Assembly: GCA_944385665.1 (NCBI GenBank)
Contig: CALWYB010000003.1
Location: forward strand, 1-64,000
Origin: an uncultured Oscillospiraceae bacterium
GTDB lineage: Bacteria; Bacillota; Clostridia; Oscillospirales; Oscillospiraceae
Direction: 5' to 3'
DNA: 64,000 nt
Shown: positions 15,351 to 23,559 of the stretch, piece after piece
How the letters are laid out: the number at the start of each line of letters is the position of its first letter
How positions within the stretch are numbered: the stretch's first letter is position 1
Made by a program: the position numbers and the translations under genes
The notes under the pieces: generated by a model
Database searches by the model: none
The model's input: only the letters and a program-made list of their open reading frames with translations
What the model was told of the DNA's origin: nothing

Positions 15351-18032
15351 ATGGAACCAAAACAACTTTCCGTGGGCATTCTGGCCCACGTGGACGCGGG
15401 AAAAACCACCCTGTCGGAGGCTCTCCTGTACCGGGGCGGCCGGCTCCGCAAGCTGGGGCGGGTGGACCACCAGGACGCCTTTCTGGACACCGACCGGCAG
15501 GAGCGGGAGCGGGGCATCACCATCTTCTCCAAGCAGGCCATTCTGCCCCTCCAGGACCTGACCATTACCCTGCTGGACACGCCGGGGCATGTGGACTTCT
15601 CCACCGAGATGGAGCGCACCCTCCAGGTGCTGGACTACGCCATCCTGGTTATCAGCGGCACCGACGGGGTCCAGGGCCACACCCGGACCTTGTGGCAGCT
15701 GCTGGCCCGGTACCATATCCCCACCTTTCTCTTTATCAACAAGATGGACCTGCCCGGGGCGGAGCGTGCCGCCCTTCTCTCTGGCCTGAAGGCCGCCTTT
15801 GGAGAGGGCTGTGTGGACTTTGACCCCACCCAGGACCGGGACGTTTTTGGAGAAAATGTGGCGGTGTGCGACGAGGGCATTCTGGAGCAGTACCTGGAGA
15901 CCGGCACCCTGGAAGAGGAGCACATCGTCTCCCTCATCCGCCACCGGAAGGTGTTCCCCTGCTATTTCGGCTCGGCCCTGAAGGTGGAGGGGGTAGACGA
16001 GCTGCTGGAGGGGCTGGAGCGCTATGCCGTGCCCCCTCTCTATCCCCAGGAGTTCGGCGCCCGGGTCTTCAAAATTGCCCGGGACCCCCAAGGGGGACGC
16101 CTAACCTATCTGAAGGTCACCGGTGGATGTTTAAAGGTGAAGGATCTGCTCACCAACCAGCGCCCCGGCGGGAGCCTCCCCTCCGACCAAGTGTGGCAGG
16201 AAAAGGCCGACCAGCTGCGCATTTACTCCGGCGCGCAATTTCAGGCGGTGGACCGGGCTGCGGCGGGGACGGTGTGCGCCGTCACCGGGCTGAGCCATAC
16301 CTTCCCCGGCCAGGGGCTGGGGTTTGAGGGGGCCTCCCCCCTGCCGGTGCTGGAGCCGGTGCTCACCTACCAGGTGGAACTCCCCGAGGGTGCCAACGTA
16401 CACACCGCCCTCAAGCAGCTCAGTCAGCTGGAGGAGGAGGACCCCCAGCTCCACGTGGCCTGGGATGAGCACAGCCGGGAGATCCACTTGCAGCTCATGG
16501 GCCAGGTGCAGCTGGAGGTTCTGAAACAGCTGATTGCCGACCGCTTTGGCCTGGAGGTCTCCTTCGGCCAGGGCAGTATCATCTACAAGGAGACGATCTT
16601 GGAGCCGGTGGAGGGTGTGGGCCACTTCGAGCCCCTGCGCCACTACGCCGAGGTCCATCTGCTGCTGGAGCCTGCCCCCCGGGGCAGCGGCCTGCACTTT
16701 GACACGGCATGCAGTGAGGACGTGCTGGACCGGAACTGGCAGCGGCTCATCTTGACCCATCTCATGGAAAAGGAGCACCGGGGCGTGCTCACCGGCTCCC
16801 CCATCACCGACATGCGCATCACGCTGCTCACCGGCCGGGCCCACCCCAAGCATACCGAGGGAGGCGACTTCCGCCAGGCCACCTACCGGGCGGTGCGCCA
16901 GGGGCTGAAAATGGCCCAGAGCGTACTGCTGGAGCCTTGGTATCAGCTGCGGCTGGAGCTGCCCCAGGAGCAGGTGGGCCGGGCCATGTCCGATGTGCAG
17001 CGGATGGGAGGCAGTCTGGAGCTGTCCGAGACTATGGGGGACCAGTCTGTCCTCACCGGCTCCGCTCCCGTCTCCCAGGCCCGGGACTACGCCCTGGAGG
17101 TGGCGGCCTACACCCGGGGCCAGGGGCGGCTGTTCTGCACCCTGGACGGCTACCGCCCCTGTCCCGACCAGCAGGCGGTGGTGGAGGCCATCGGCTATGA
17201 CAGCGACCGGGATCTGGACAACCCCGCCGACTCGGTGTTCTGCGACCACGGGGCAGGCTTCGTGGTAAAATGGGACCAGGTGCGCCAATACATGCATGTG
17301 GACAGCGGTCTCTCCTTGGAGACCCCGGAGCCGGAGGAGGCGGAGCTTCGCCCCGCCGCTCCCCGGAAGGGTTCCGTGTATTCCGGCTCTCTGGAGGCGG
17401 ACAAGGAACTCCAGGCCATCTTTGAGCGCACCTACGGCCCCATCAAAGCCCGGGATCTCCGCCCCCAGCCCAAGCCCCGGAAGCGGGACGAGCTGCCGGA
17501 GTATCAGGCCATCAAGACTCCGGAGCAGCTGGGGCCGGAGTACCTGCTGGTGGACGGCTACAACATCATCTTCGCCTGGGAGGAGCTGAAAGCCATCGCC
17601 CAGGACAACCTGGACGCCGCCCGGCAGCGGCTGATGGACATTTTGGAAAACTACCAGGGCTACCGCAAGTGCCAGGTCATTCTGGTCTTTGACGCCTACC
17701 GGGTACCCCGGGGTGTGGGCGAGGTGGTCCACTACCACAACATCCACGTGGTATACACCAAGGAGGCGGAGACCGCCGACGCCTACATTGAGAAGGCCAC
17801 CTATGAGCTCAGCCGGAAAAAGTACCGGGTCCGGGTGGCCACCTCAGACTACGCCGAACAGCTGATCATTCTGGGCCACGGGGCTCTGCGTCTGTCCGCC
17901 GCCACCCTCCACGCGGAGGTGGAGCAGGCCGCCGGGGAGATCTCCGCCCTGCTGCGGCAGCAGAACAGCGCCGGCGCCCCCTCCCGCCCCATCCAGCACG
18001 CCATGGAGCGGGCTCAGAACCGCCGCACTTGA
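15351..18032 (+). CDS. Tet(M)-like ribosomal protection GTPase fused to a YacP/Rae1-type NYN nuclease domain
   Basis: An 893-residue fusion. Residues 1-700 are an EF-G-like GTPase of the tetracycline ribosomal-protection type: AHVDAGKT (12-19), RGIT (54-57), DTPGH (76-80) and NKMD (130-133), then domains II-V. After a basic linker, residues about 731-870 form an NYN/PIN-like domain of the YacP type with acidic residues D735 (LVDGYN), D781 (VFDAY), D810 and D833. YacP (Rae1) of Bacillus subtilis is a ribosome-dependent A-site mRNA endonuclease. The fusion suggests a factor that enters the A site and cleaves mRNA; tetracycline resistance is not implied. ATG 15351 follows AAGG. Confidence 0.85.
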   Translation: MEPKQLSVGILAHVDAGKTTLSEALLYRGGRLRKLGRVDHQDAFLDTDRQERERGITIFSKQAILPLQDLTITLLDTPGHVDFSTEMERTLQVLDYAILVISGTDGVQGHTRTLWQLLARYHIPTFLFINKMDLPGAERAALLSGLKAAFGEGCVDFDPTQDRDVFGENVAVCDEGILEQYLETGTLEEEHIVSLIRHRKVFPCYFGSALKVEGVDELLEGLERYAVPPLYPQEFGARVFKIARDPQGGRLTYLKVTGGCLKVKDLLTNQRPGGSLPSDQVWQEKADQLRIYSGAQFQAVDRAAAGTVCAVTGLSHTFPGQGLGFEGASPLPVLEPVLTYQVELPEGANVHTALKQLSQLEEEDPQLHVAWDEHSREIHLQLMGQVQLEVLKQLIADRFGLEVSFGQGSIIYKETILEPVEGVGHFEPLRHYAEVHLLLEPAPRGSGLHFDTACSEDVLDRNWQRLILTHLMEKEHRGVLTGSPITDMRITLLTGRAHPKHTEGGDFRQATYRAVRQGLKMAQSVLLEPWYQLRLELPQEQVGRAMSDVQRMGGSLELSETMGDQSVLTGSAPVSQARDYALEVAAYTRGQGRLFCTLDGYRPCPDQQAVVEAIGYDSDRDLDNPADSVFCDHGAGFVVKWDQVRQYMHVDSGLSLETPEPEEAELRPAAPRKGSVYSGSLEADKELQAIFERTYGPIKARDLRPQPKPRKRDELPEYQAIKTPEQLGPEYLLVDGYNIIFAWEELKAIAQDNLDAARQRLMDILENYQGYRKCQVILVFDAYRVPRGVGEVVHYHNIHVVYTKEAETADAYIEKATYELSRKKYRVRVATSDYAEQLIILGHGALRLSAATLHAEVEQAAGEISALLRQQNSAGAPSRPIQHAMERAQNRRT

Positions 18033-18057
18033 CGGAAGGGCCCCTTCATGGTAAAAT
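18029..18057 (+). promoter_or_regulatory. Promoter of the ECF transporter-kinase operon
   Basis: TTGACG (18029-18034) overlaps the stop codon of the preceding gene; a 17-bp spacer leads to TAAAAT (18052-18057). Transcription would start near 18064, leaving a leader of about 125 nt. Confidence 0.75.
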
Positions 18058-18063
18058 ACCAAC

Positions 18064-18180
18064 AATCGCCTGGCAGAAGCCGGCACCTTTTTTTGCCCCT
18101 GCATTTCCTGCAATCAATACCGTGAAGGTATGTTCCGCCCCGAAGGGTGAAGCCGCCTTTGCGGTATTTTTTGTAAAGGA
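18064..18180 (+). promoter_or_regulatory. Candidate transcription attenuator or riboswitch ahead of ECF S component
   Basis: The leader holds a 13-bp terminator stem (18116-18128 with 18156-18168, two G-U pairs) ending in T6 at 18167-18172, directly before the ribosome binding site. An alternative hairpin, ATACC (18117-18121) with GGTAT (18127-18131), uses the same left arm and would break the terminator. Upstream GC-rich and C/T-rich segments could form a ligand-binding part. I could not match it to a known riboswitch class. Confidence 0.6.
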
Positions 18181-18189
18181 GTTTTGTTC

Positions 18190-18744
18190 ATGTACGCAAC
18201 CGCATCCCTTGCTCGTCTGCGCATCAAGCGCCTGGTCCTGTCCGCCCTCATGTTGGCGCTGGCCTATATTCTCCCCTTCTTCACGGGGAACATCCCCCAG
18301 ATCGGCTCTATGCTGCTGCCTATGCACCTGCCGGTGCTGCTGTGCGGCTTTCTCTGCGGCGGCCCCTGGGGCGCTCTGGTGGGCTTTATCGCCCCTCTGA
18401 TGCGCTCGGTGCTCACCGGCGGCTTCCCTCCCATGTTCCCCACCGCCCTGGCCATGGCCTTTGAGCTGGCCGCCTACGGGTTCCTCTCCGGCGTGCTCTA
18501 CCGCCGTCTTCCCCACTCCTGGGTGGGCACCTACGCCTCCCTGGTGGTGGCCATGCTCGGCGGCCGCATCGTGTGGGGCATTGTGGAAGTCATTCTGCTC
18601 ACCTCCACCGGCAGCGCCTTCACCGTTGCCGCCTTTGTGGCGGGCGCCTTTACCAACGCCATCCCCGGCATTATTTTGCAACTGGTGGCGCTGCCCGCCA
18701 TTGTCCGGGCTCTGGATCAGGCCAATCTCATCCCTCAGGAGTGA
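18190..18744 (+). CDS. ECF transporter S component, substrate unknown
   Basis: A 184-residue integral membrane protein with about six hydrophobic segments and the MHLPVLLCGFLCGG...GALVGFIAPL pattern of energy-coupling-factor substrate-binding components, which capture vitamins for a shared EcfAAT module. No EcfA or EcfT gene is nearby, as in group II ECF systems. AAAGGAG lies 8 bp before ATG 18190. The next gene, 4 bp downstream, is a P-loop kinase, suggesting uptake followed by phosphorylation of a vitamin or nucleoside. Confidence 0.88.
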   Translation: MYATASLARLRIKRLVLSALMLALAYILPFFTGNIPQIGSMLLPMHLPVLLCGFLCGGPWGALVGFIAPLMRSVLTGGFPPMFPTALAMAFELAAYGFLSGVLYRRLPHSWVGTYASLVVAMLGGRIVWGIVEVILLTSTGSAFTVAAFVAGAFTNAIPGIILQLVALPAIVRALDQANLIPQE

Positions 18745-18748
18745 TTTC

Positions 18749-19795
18749 ATGAATTCTCTGGCCTCTCTGCTGGACCAACACGTCCGAAGCCACCCGGAGC
18801 TGGAGCTCCAGGACGCCATCAAATTTCTCTACCAGAGCTGTATGGGGCCCAGCCATCTGGGATTGGAACTCCAGACCGCGTTGGAGTGGGTGGAGGCGGA
18901 GTGGGCCGAGGTGACGGGGGATGCTGACGCAACCCCCACAGAGCCGTTGGGCAACGGTCTGTGCCGCCTGTCTCTGGCCGCCTGCAAAGGCCAGGGCTTG
19001 GAGCCGGCCACTTTGGCGGCTCTCTTTTGGGAAACTGCACAGACCGTGACGCCCAACCGACAGGCATTGGAAGATAGTCTGAAGCTGCTTTATAACCTTC
19101 CCTTCTCCCGGGACGAGATCCACCGGACCTTGGAGGAGTACCGTGCAGCCGGAATGCCGGCGGTCCACCACAGCGCCCGGTACCGCAGGGCCTACGCCCC
19201 CGCCTACCGGGTGGTGGAGCAGGACCTGGCCCGGCTGCTGCCTCTGCTCTCTGCCATCGACCGCCACCGTCGTACCCATCCCCAGACCTTAGTGGCTCTG
19301 GACGGCCCCTGTGCCACCGGGAAAACAACACTGGGCGGTTTTCTCTCCCGCCTGTACCACTGCCCCCTGTTCCACATGGATGACTTCTACCTGCCCCCGG
19401 AGCGGAAGACCGCCCAGCGGCTGGCTGAGCCGGGGGGCAATGTGGACGCGGAGCGCTTCTTCGTGGAGGTGCTCTCTCCCCTCTCCCAGGGGAAAACCGT
19501 CCGCTACCGCCCCTACCGCTGCCATCCCGGCACGCTGGGGGACGAGGTGGTGGTCCCCCCCGCCTCTCTGGCAGTGGTGGAGGGGGTCTACTCCCTGCGG
19601 CCCGACCTGCACTCCTACTACCACATCAAATGCTTCCTGGAGGCCCCCTGGTCCACCCGCCGCACCCGTCTCTTGAACCGAAACGGTGCGGAAGCACTGG
19701 ATCGCTTTGAAAAGCTGTGGATTCCTTTGGAGGACGCCTATTTCCGGGCCTTTCCCATCCGACAGGAATGCGACGTGGTCCTGAGCTCTCAATAA
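18749..19795 (+). CDS. Uridine-kinase-like P-loop kinase with N-terminal extension
   Basis: A 348-residue protein. The C-terminal half (from about residue 180) is a P-loop kinase with Walker A DGPCATGKTTL, HMDDFYLPP for substrate binding and VVEGVYSLRP, like uridine or nicotinamide-riboside kinases. The N-terminal 170 residues are helical and unfamiliar. It is coupled to the ECF S component, so its substrate is probably the imported compound. ATG 18749 follows CAGGAG. The exact substrate cannot be told from sequence. Confidence 0.8.
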   Translation: MNSLASLLDQHVRSHPELELQDAIKFLYQSCMGPSHLGLELQTALEWVEAEWAEVTGDADATPTEPLGNGLCRLSLAACKGQGLEPATLAALFWETAQTVTPNRQALEDSLKLLYNLPFSRDEIHRTLEEYRAAGMPAVHHSARYRRAYAPAYRVVEQDLARLLPLLSAIDRHRRTHPQTLVALDGPCATGKTTLGGFLSRLYHCPLFHMDDFYLPPERKTAQRLAEPGGNVDAERFFVEVLSPLSQGKTVRYRPYRCHPGTLGDEVVVPPASLAVVEGVYSLRPDLHSYYHIKCFLEAPWSTRRTRLLNRNGAEALDRFEKLWIPLEDAYFRAFPIRQECDVVLSSQ

Positions 19796-19800
19796 GACGA

Positions 19801-19840
19801 AAAAGCTGTCAAGGTACTTCCTTGACAGCTTTTCTTTTTT
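19801..19840 (+). terminator. Terminator of the ECF-kinase operon
   Basis: A perfect 14-bp stem (19801-19814 with 19820-19833) followed by a T-rich run to 19840. The loop region reads GGTACTTCC, the same as in the hairpin at 42044-42075. Confidence 0.9.
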
Positions 19841-19921
19841 CATCTGTTTCGGCCAAATTGAGGCAAAAATTAGTGAAATTCGCCCCATTTGGCGTGAAGT
19901 TTTTTCCTTGCCCGCCACCGC

Positions 19922-21058
19922 TCAGGCCTTTTCCACAAAGGCGGTGATATCCGCCTGGGCCTGGGCCAGCTGGGCACGGATGGGCAGGTGCTGGGGGCAC
20001 AGCCGTTCACACCGGCCGCAGCGGTAGCACTGGTCGGGCCGTGCCTCTGCCTCCAGTCCCTTCCAGTCCCGGCGAGTGGCCGGGTAGTTCTGGTACATCT
20101 CCATACGGTTCCAGATGCGGAAGCTCTTGGGGATATCCACTCCCGCCGGACATGGCATGCAGTACCGGCAGCCGGTACAGCCGTTCTTCACCCGCTGGGC
20201 CAGGCGGCGGGCAACCTTATCCACCGCCGCCCGCTCTTCCTCCGACAGGGGCCGGAAGTTGCTGAAGGTGTTCAGGTTGTCCTCCAGCTGCTCCAGGCTT
20301 CCCATGCCGCTGAGCACTACCTTCACGCCCGGCAGGCTGCCCACCCAGCGCATGGCCCAGGAAGAGGGCGTGGCGTTGGGGTCCAGGGCTCGGAGAGGCT
20401 CCAGTACCTCCTCCGGGGGCTGGGCCAGCAGGCCGCCCTTCACCGGCTCCATAATGACCAGGGGCACCCCCAATTTCAGGGCCAGGTCATGGCCCCGCAG
20501 ACCGGCCTGGATATTCTGGTCCATGTAGTTGAGCTGGATCTGGCAGAAATCCCAGTTCCTGGCCCGTAAAATCTCTTCAAATGCCTCGTACTCGTCGTGG
20601 AAGGAGAAGCCGAACCAGCGGAACTTGCCCTCCCGCTGGCACTGCTCCAGAAAGTCCACTACCCCCAGCTCCTGCATCTTTTTCCAGGTGCGGCCGCTGA
20701 GGCTGTGGAGGAGATAGAAGTCGAAGTGGTCGGTCTGGAGGCGATCCAGCTGCTTAGAAAAGATCTCCTTGGCCTGCTCCAAGCTGTCCACCATGCCGCA
20801 GGGCATCTTGGTGGCCAGACAGTAGCTCTCCCTGGGATACTGGGAGAAAATGCGGCCCAGCATGGGTTCGCTCTCCCCGTCGTGGTAAAACCAGGCGGTA
20901 TCGTAGTAGGTAACTCCCGCCTCCATGGCCCGTCCAATAAGCTCTTTTGCCTTCTCCTCGTCCACGGTGCGGTCCTCTTTTACGGGGAAACGCATACAGC
21001 CATAGCCCAACAGGGAGGGCCGCAGCGTCATACCCGGTTTTTCCATCCGATAGTCCAT
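19922..21058 (-). CDS. Aldo/keto reductase with C-terminal 4Fe-4S ferredoxin domain
   Basis: A 378-residue protein: an aldo/keto reductase TIM barrel (about 1-280) with the DTAWFYHDGESE active-site region and the NADPH-side SGMGSLEQLEDN segment, then a cysteine-rich end, CTGCRYCMPCPAG and CYRCGRCERLCP, giving two Fe-S sites. This fused class is common in anaerobes and probably couples a carbonyl or alcohol reaction to ferredoxin-type electron flow. ATG 21058 overlaps the DUF3842 stop codon (TGATG), so the two are coupled. Confidence 0.92.
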   Translation of the reverse strand: MDYRMEKPGMTLRPSLLGYGCMRFPVKEDRTVDEEKAKELIGRAMEAGVTYYDTAWFYHDGESEPMLGRIFSQYPRESYCLATKMPCGMVDSLEQAKEIFSKQLDRLQTDHFDFYLLHSLSGRTWKKMQELGVVDFLEQCQREGKFRWFGFSFHDEYEAFEEILRARNWDFCQIQLNYMDQNIQAGLRGHDLALKLGVPLVIMEPVKGGLLAQPPEEVLEPLRALDPNATPSSWAMRWVGSLPGVKVVLSGMGSLEQLEDNLNTFSNFRPLSEEERAAVDKVARRLAQRVKNGCTGCRYCMPCPAGVDIPKSFRIWNRMEMYQNYPATRRDWKGLEAEARPDQCYRCGRCERLCPQHLPIRAQLAQAQADITAFVEKA

Positions 21059-21480
21059 CAGGTATCCCCCTCTTCCAAATAGCGGGCGGCCTCTTCCACC
21101 GCCAGCTTCACATAGCCTGCCAGCCCCATCTCCTGGGTCCCGGCCACCCACACACCACAGCTGTTCATGGGGACCAGGAATTTTCTGGCCCGGCAGCCAC
21201 CCACCGCCTGAGCCATGTGCGGGGTGACCTCGCCCAGGATGGCATCAGACACCACGATCCCCATGGGACCCAGCACCGCGTCGGCGTCCTCCACGCCCCG
21301 CACCACCGGGTTTTCCCCGGTAGCTGCCTGGTCGGCTCCCGCCTTCTGCATGGTGGAGGTGGCCACCCCGTTGGTGCCGATGACCAGGATCTTGACCTGG
21401 GGCAGGCGGACACGGACGGCCTCCACCAGCAGCTTTCCCAAACGGCCCCCCTGGCCGTCAATAATCACGATTTTCTTCAT
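21058..21480 (-). CDS. DUF3842 family protein
   Basis: A 140-residue protein with a Rossmann-like start, IVIIDGQGGRLGKLLVEAV, and the IGTNGVATSTMQKAGADQAATGENPV segment of DUF3842. The glycine-rich motif suggests nucleotide binding; no reaction is assigned. It lies between patatin and the aldo/keto reductase, 24 bp after the former and overlapping the latter, and should be co-transcribed with both from the promoter at 22425-22453. Confidence 0.85.
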   Translation of the reverse strand: MKKIVIIDGQGGRLGKLLVEAVRVRLPQVKILVIGTNGVATSTMQKAGADQAATGENPVVRGVEDADAVLGPMGIVVSDAILGEVTPHMAQAVGGCRARKFLVPMNSCGVWVAGTQEMGLAGYVKLAVEEAARYLEEGDT

Positions 21481-21504
21481 ACGCTCTCCTTGCGTTCTCT
21501 TTTC

Positions 21505-22356
21505 TCAGCGGCCCAGGAAGGATTGCAGCTCCTCCATCCGCTCCACGCCGTGCTGGTAGCCCTCGCCCCACAGCAGGCGCAGCTTTTCCACGTTGTGCTC
21601 GATACGCCCCACACCGTGGAGGGAGTCGGGGGCAAAGATCAGCACCTTACCCTGGCGCTCCAACTCAAACAGTTCCTTCCGGTCGGCGTTATACTTGTCC
21701 GCCCGCTCCCGCATGGTCTGACAGAAGTTGGGGTATTGGCGGTAGCGCCGCTCAATGAGAGGTTGGAGCTTCTCCGCCTTGCGCACAAAGCTTCTGGGCT
21801 TAGTCAGAATCACGATGGCCCGGTCGCACCCCTGCTCAAAGGCCCGGCGGAAGGGGATGGCATCCGCCGCCCCGCCGTCCATGTAAGGCTTGCCGTCCAG
21901 ATAATAGATGGGGAACATCAGGGGCAGGGCACAGGTGGCCTGGAGAAGCAGGAACTTCTCGTCCCGCCGGGGTACTTCCATGTACTCCGCCTTGCCGGTA
22001 TCCAGATTGGTCACCACCGCTTCCACATGTCCCGGGAAGGCGGCAAAGGTATCGTAGTCAAAGGGAACCAGCTCATTGGGGATGGTCTCGTAGGAGAACT
22101 CCAGTCCGAAATAGCTTCGGTTATGCTTGTCCACCAGATTTTTCAGCCCCATATATCGCCGGTCGTTGACAAAGCGGGTGAGGATCTCCAGATTACGTTG
22201 AGGCTGCTTGGAGACATAACTCACCCCGTAGGCGATGCCTGCCGATACGCCGATCACATAGTCTACCATTAAATCTTTGGAGAGCATGGCATCCAGCACG
22301 CCGGTGGAATAAATGGTGCGCAGGGCGCCTCCCTCCAATACCAAACCAGTTTTCAT
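21505..22356 (-). CDS. Patatin-like phospholipase
   Basis: A 283-residue patatin-family acyl hydrolase. The oxyanion glycine motif LVLEGGALRTIYSTG opens the protein, GVSAG (about residue 36) gives the nucleophilic Ser, and DGGAADAIP supplies the dyad Asp. There is no signal peptide, so it should be cytoplasmic or membrane-associated. It is the first gene of a three-gene minus-strand operon. The lipid or ester substrate is unknown. Confidence 0.92.
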   Translation of the reverse strand: MKTGLVLEGGALRTIYSTGVLDAMLSKDLMVDYVIGVSAGIAYGVSYVSKQPQRNLEILTRFVNDRRYMGLKNLVDKHNRSYFGLEFSYETIPNELVPFDYDTFAAFPGHVEAVVTNLDTGKAEYMEVPRRDEKFLLLQATCALPLMFPIYYLDGKPYMDGGAADAIPFRRAFEQGCDRAIVILTKPRSFVRKAEKLQPLIERRYRQYPNFCQTMRERADKYNADRKELFELERQGKVLIFAPDSLHGVGRIEHNVEKLRLLWGEGYQHGVERMEELQSFLGR

Positions 22357-22424
22357 GGCCGATAAACTCCTTTCCGGAACAAAACCCCTGGAATCAGCCT
22401 TGTTTCGCCCATTCCATAGGATAT

Positions 22425-22453
22425 ATTATACCCTCTCCCGCCCCTCATTGCAA
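22425..22453 (-). promoter_or_regulatory. Promoter of the patatin operon
   Basis: On the minus strand: TTGCAA (22448-22453), 17-bp spacer, TATAAT (22425-22430). Its -35 box is 8 bp from the -35 box of the divergent cysK promoter. Confidence 0.75.
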
Positions 22454-22461
22454 ATGGCACA

Positions 22462-22491
22462 TTGACAAGCTCTTGGGTCGGGCAGTATCAT
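22462..22491 (+). promoter_or_regulatory. Promoter of cysK
   Basis: TTGACA (22462-22467), 18-bp spacer, TATCAT (22486-22491). No T-box or S-box fits in the short leader. Confidence 0.75.
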
Positions 22492-22524
22492 GGAATACGA
22501 CAAAATTACAGGAGGCGACCAGTT

Positions 22525-23451
22525 ATGGCCAAACTATTTCACACTGTGGAGGAGCTCATTGGGCACACCCCCCTGTTTCATCTGGAGACCAACGCCCAGA
22601 CCGGAGCCAGGCTGCTGGTGAAGCTGGAGTTTCTCAACCCCGGAGGCAGCACCAAGGACCGGGCCGCCCTGTCCATGATTCAGGACGCTGAGGACAAGGG
22701 CCGTCTGGCCCCCGGCGGCACCATCATTGAGCCCACCTCGGGAAATACGGGCATTGGCCTGGCCTGTGTGGCCGCCAGCCGGGGCTACCGCCTGATTCTC
22801 ACCATGCCCGACACCATGAGCGCCGAGCGCCGGGCCATGCTGGCCGCCTATGGAGCGGAGCTGGTGCTCACTCCCGGCGCCCAGGGGATGCAGGGCGCGG
22901 TGGACAAGGCCGAGGCCCTGTCCAAGGAGATCCCCGGCAGCATCATCGCCGGTCAGTTTGAAAATCCCGCCAACCCGGACGCCCACTACCGCACCACCGG
23001 TCCCGAGATCTGGGAGGATGCCCAGGGCCAGGTGGACGCTCTGGTGGCCAGCGTGGGCACCGGAGGCACCATCACCGGCACCGGCCGCTACCTGAAGGAG
23101 CAGAACCCCGCCCTCCATGTGGCGGCGGTGGAGCCCGACGCCTCCCCCCTGCTCTCCGGCGGAAAGGCCGGCCCTCACCAGATCCAGGGCATCGGCGCCA
23201 ACTTTATTCCCGCCGCTTTGGACCGCTCCCTGCTGGATGAGGTGGTCCGGGTCACCGATGAGGACGCCTTCCAGACCGGCCGTGAAATGGCCAAGTCCTT
23301 CGGGCTGCTGGTAGGGATCTCCTCTGGCGCCACGGTGTGGGCCGCCCGGCAGCTGTGTGCCCGGGAGGAGTTCCGAAACAAGACCGTGGTGGCTGTCCTT
23401 CCCGACTCGGGAGACCGCTATTTCTCCTCCCCCATGTTTGCCCGGAACTAA
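22525..23451 (+). CDS. cysK: Cysteine synthase (O-acetylserine sulfhydrylase)
   Basis: A 308-residue PLP enzyme converting O-acetylserine and sulfide to cysteine. NPGGSTKDRAA contains the PLP lysine, TSGNTGIGLA is the substrate loop, and GTGGTITGTGRYL binds the cofactor phosphate. ATG 22525 follows GGAGG by about 8 bp. It is a single gene with its own promoter; no cysE is nearby. The family includes cystathionine synthases, but length and motifs favour CysK. Confidence 0.95.
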   Translation: MAKLFHTVEELIGHTPLFHLETNAQTGARLLVKLEFLNPGGSTKDRAALSMIQDAEDKGRLAPGGTIIEPTSGNTGIGLACVAASRGYRLILTMPDTMSAERRAMLAAYGAELVLTPGAQGMQGAVDKAEALSKEIPGSIIAGQFENPANPDAHYRTTGPEIWEDAQGQVDALVASVGTGGTITGTGRYLKEQNPALHVAAVEPDASPLLSGGKAGPHQIQGIGANFIPAALDRSLLDEVVRVTDEDAFQTGREMAKSFGLLVGISSGATVWAARQLCAREEFRNKTVVAVLPDSGDRYFSSPMFARN

Positions 23452-23505
23452 GCCCCGCTCCCTCCTTCATCTCACATTTTTTCTTCGATTTTGTCTAAAT
23501 TTTTC

Positions 23506-23534
23506 TTGTCCTTTTCGGAAAAATTGTGTATAAT
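23506..23534 (+). promoter_or_regulatory. Promoter of the LacI-family regulator
   Basis: TTGTCC (23506-23511), 17-bp spacer, TATAAT (23529-23534). Confidence 0.7.
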
Positions 23535-23559
23535 TTACATGAATAGGAGGGTGATTCCC

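Noticed and set aside
16131..17747. A 538-codon minus-strand frame within the GTPase-nuclease gene
   Set aside because: The plus-strand frame has all GTPase motifs; the antisense product matches nothing.
15351..18032. Acquired tetracycline-resistance determinant
   Set aside because: There is no mobile element, leader-peptide attenuator or composition shift, and the nuclease fusion suggests a housekeeping role.
18064..18180. THF, TPP, FMN or preQ1 riboswitch in the ECF leader
   Set aside because: None of the conserved core motifs of these classes is visible, so I only call a candidate attenuator.
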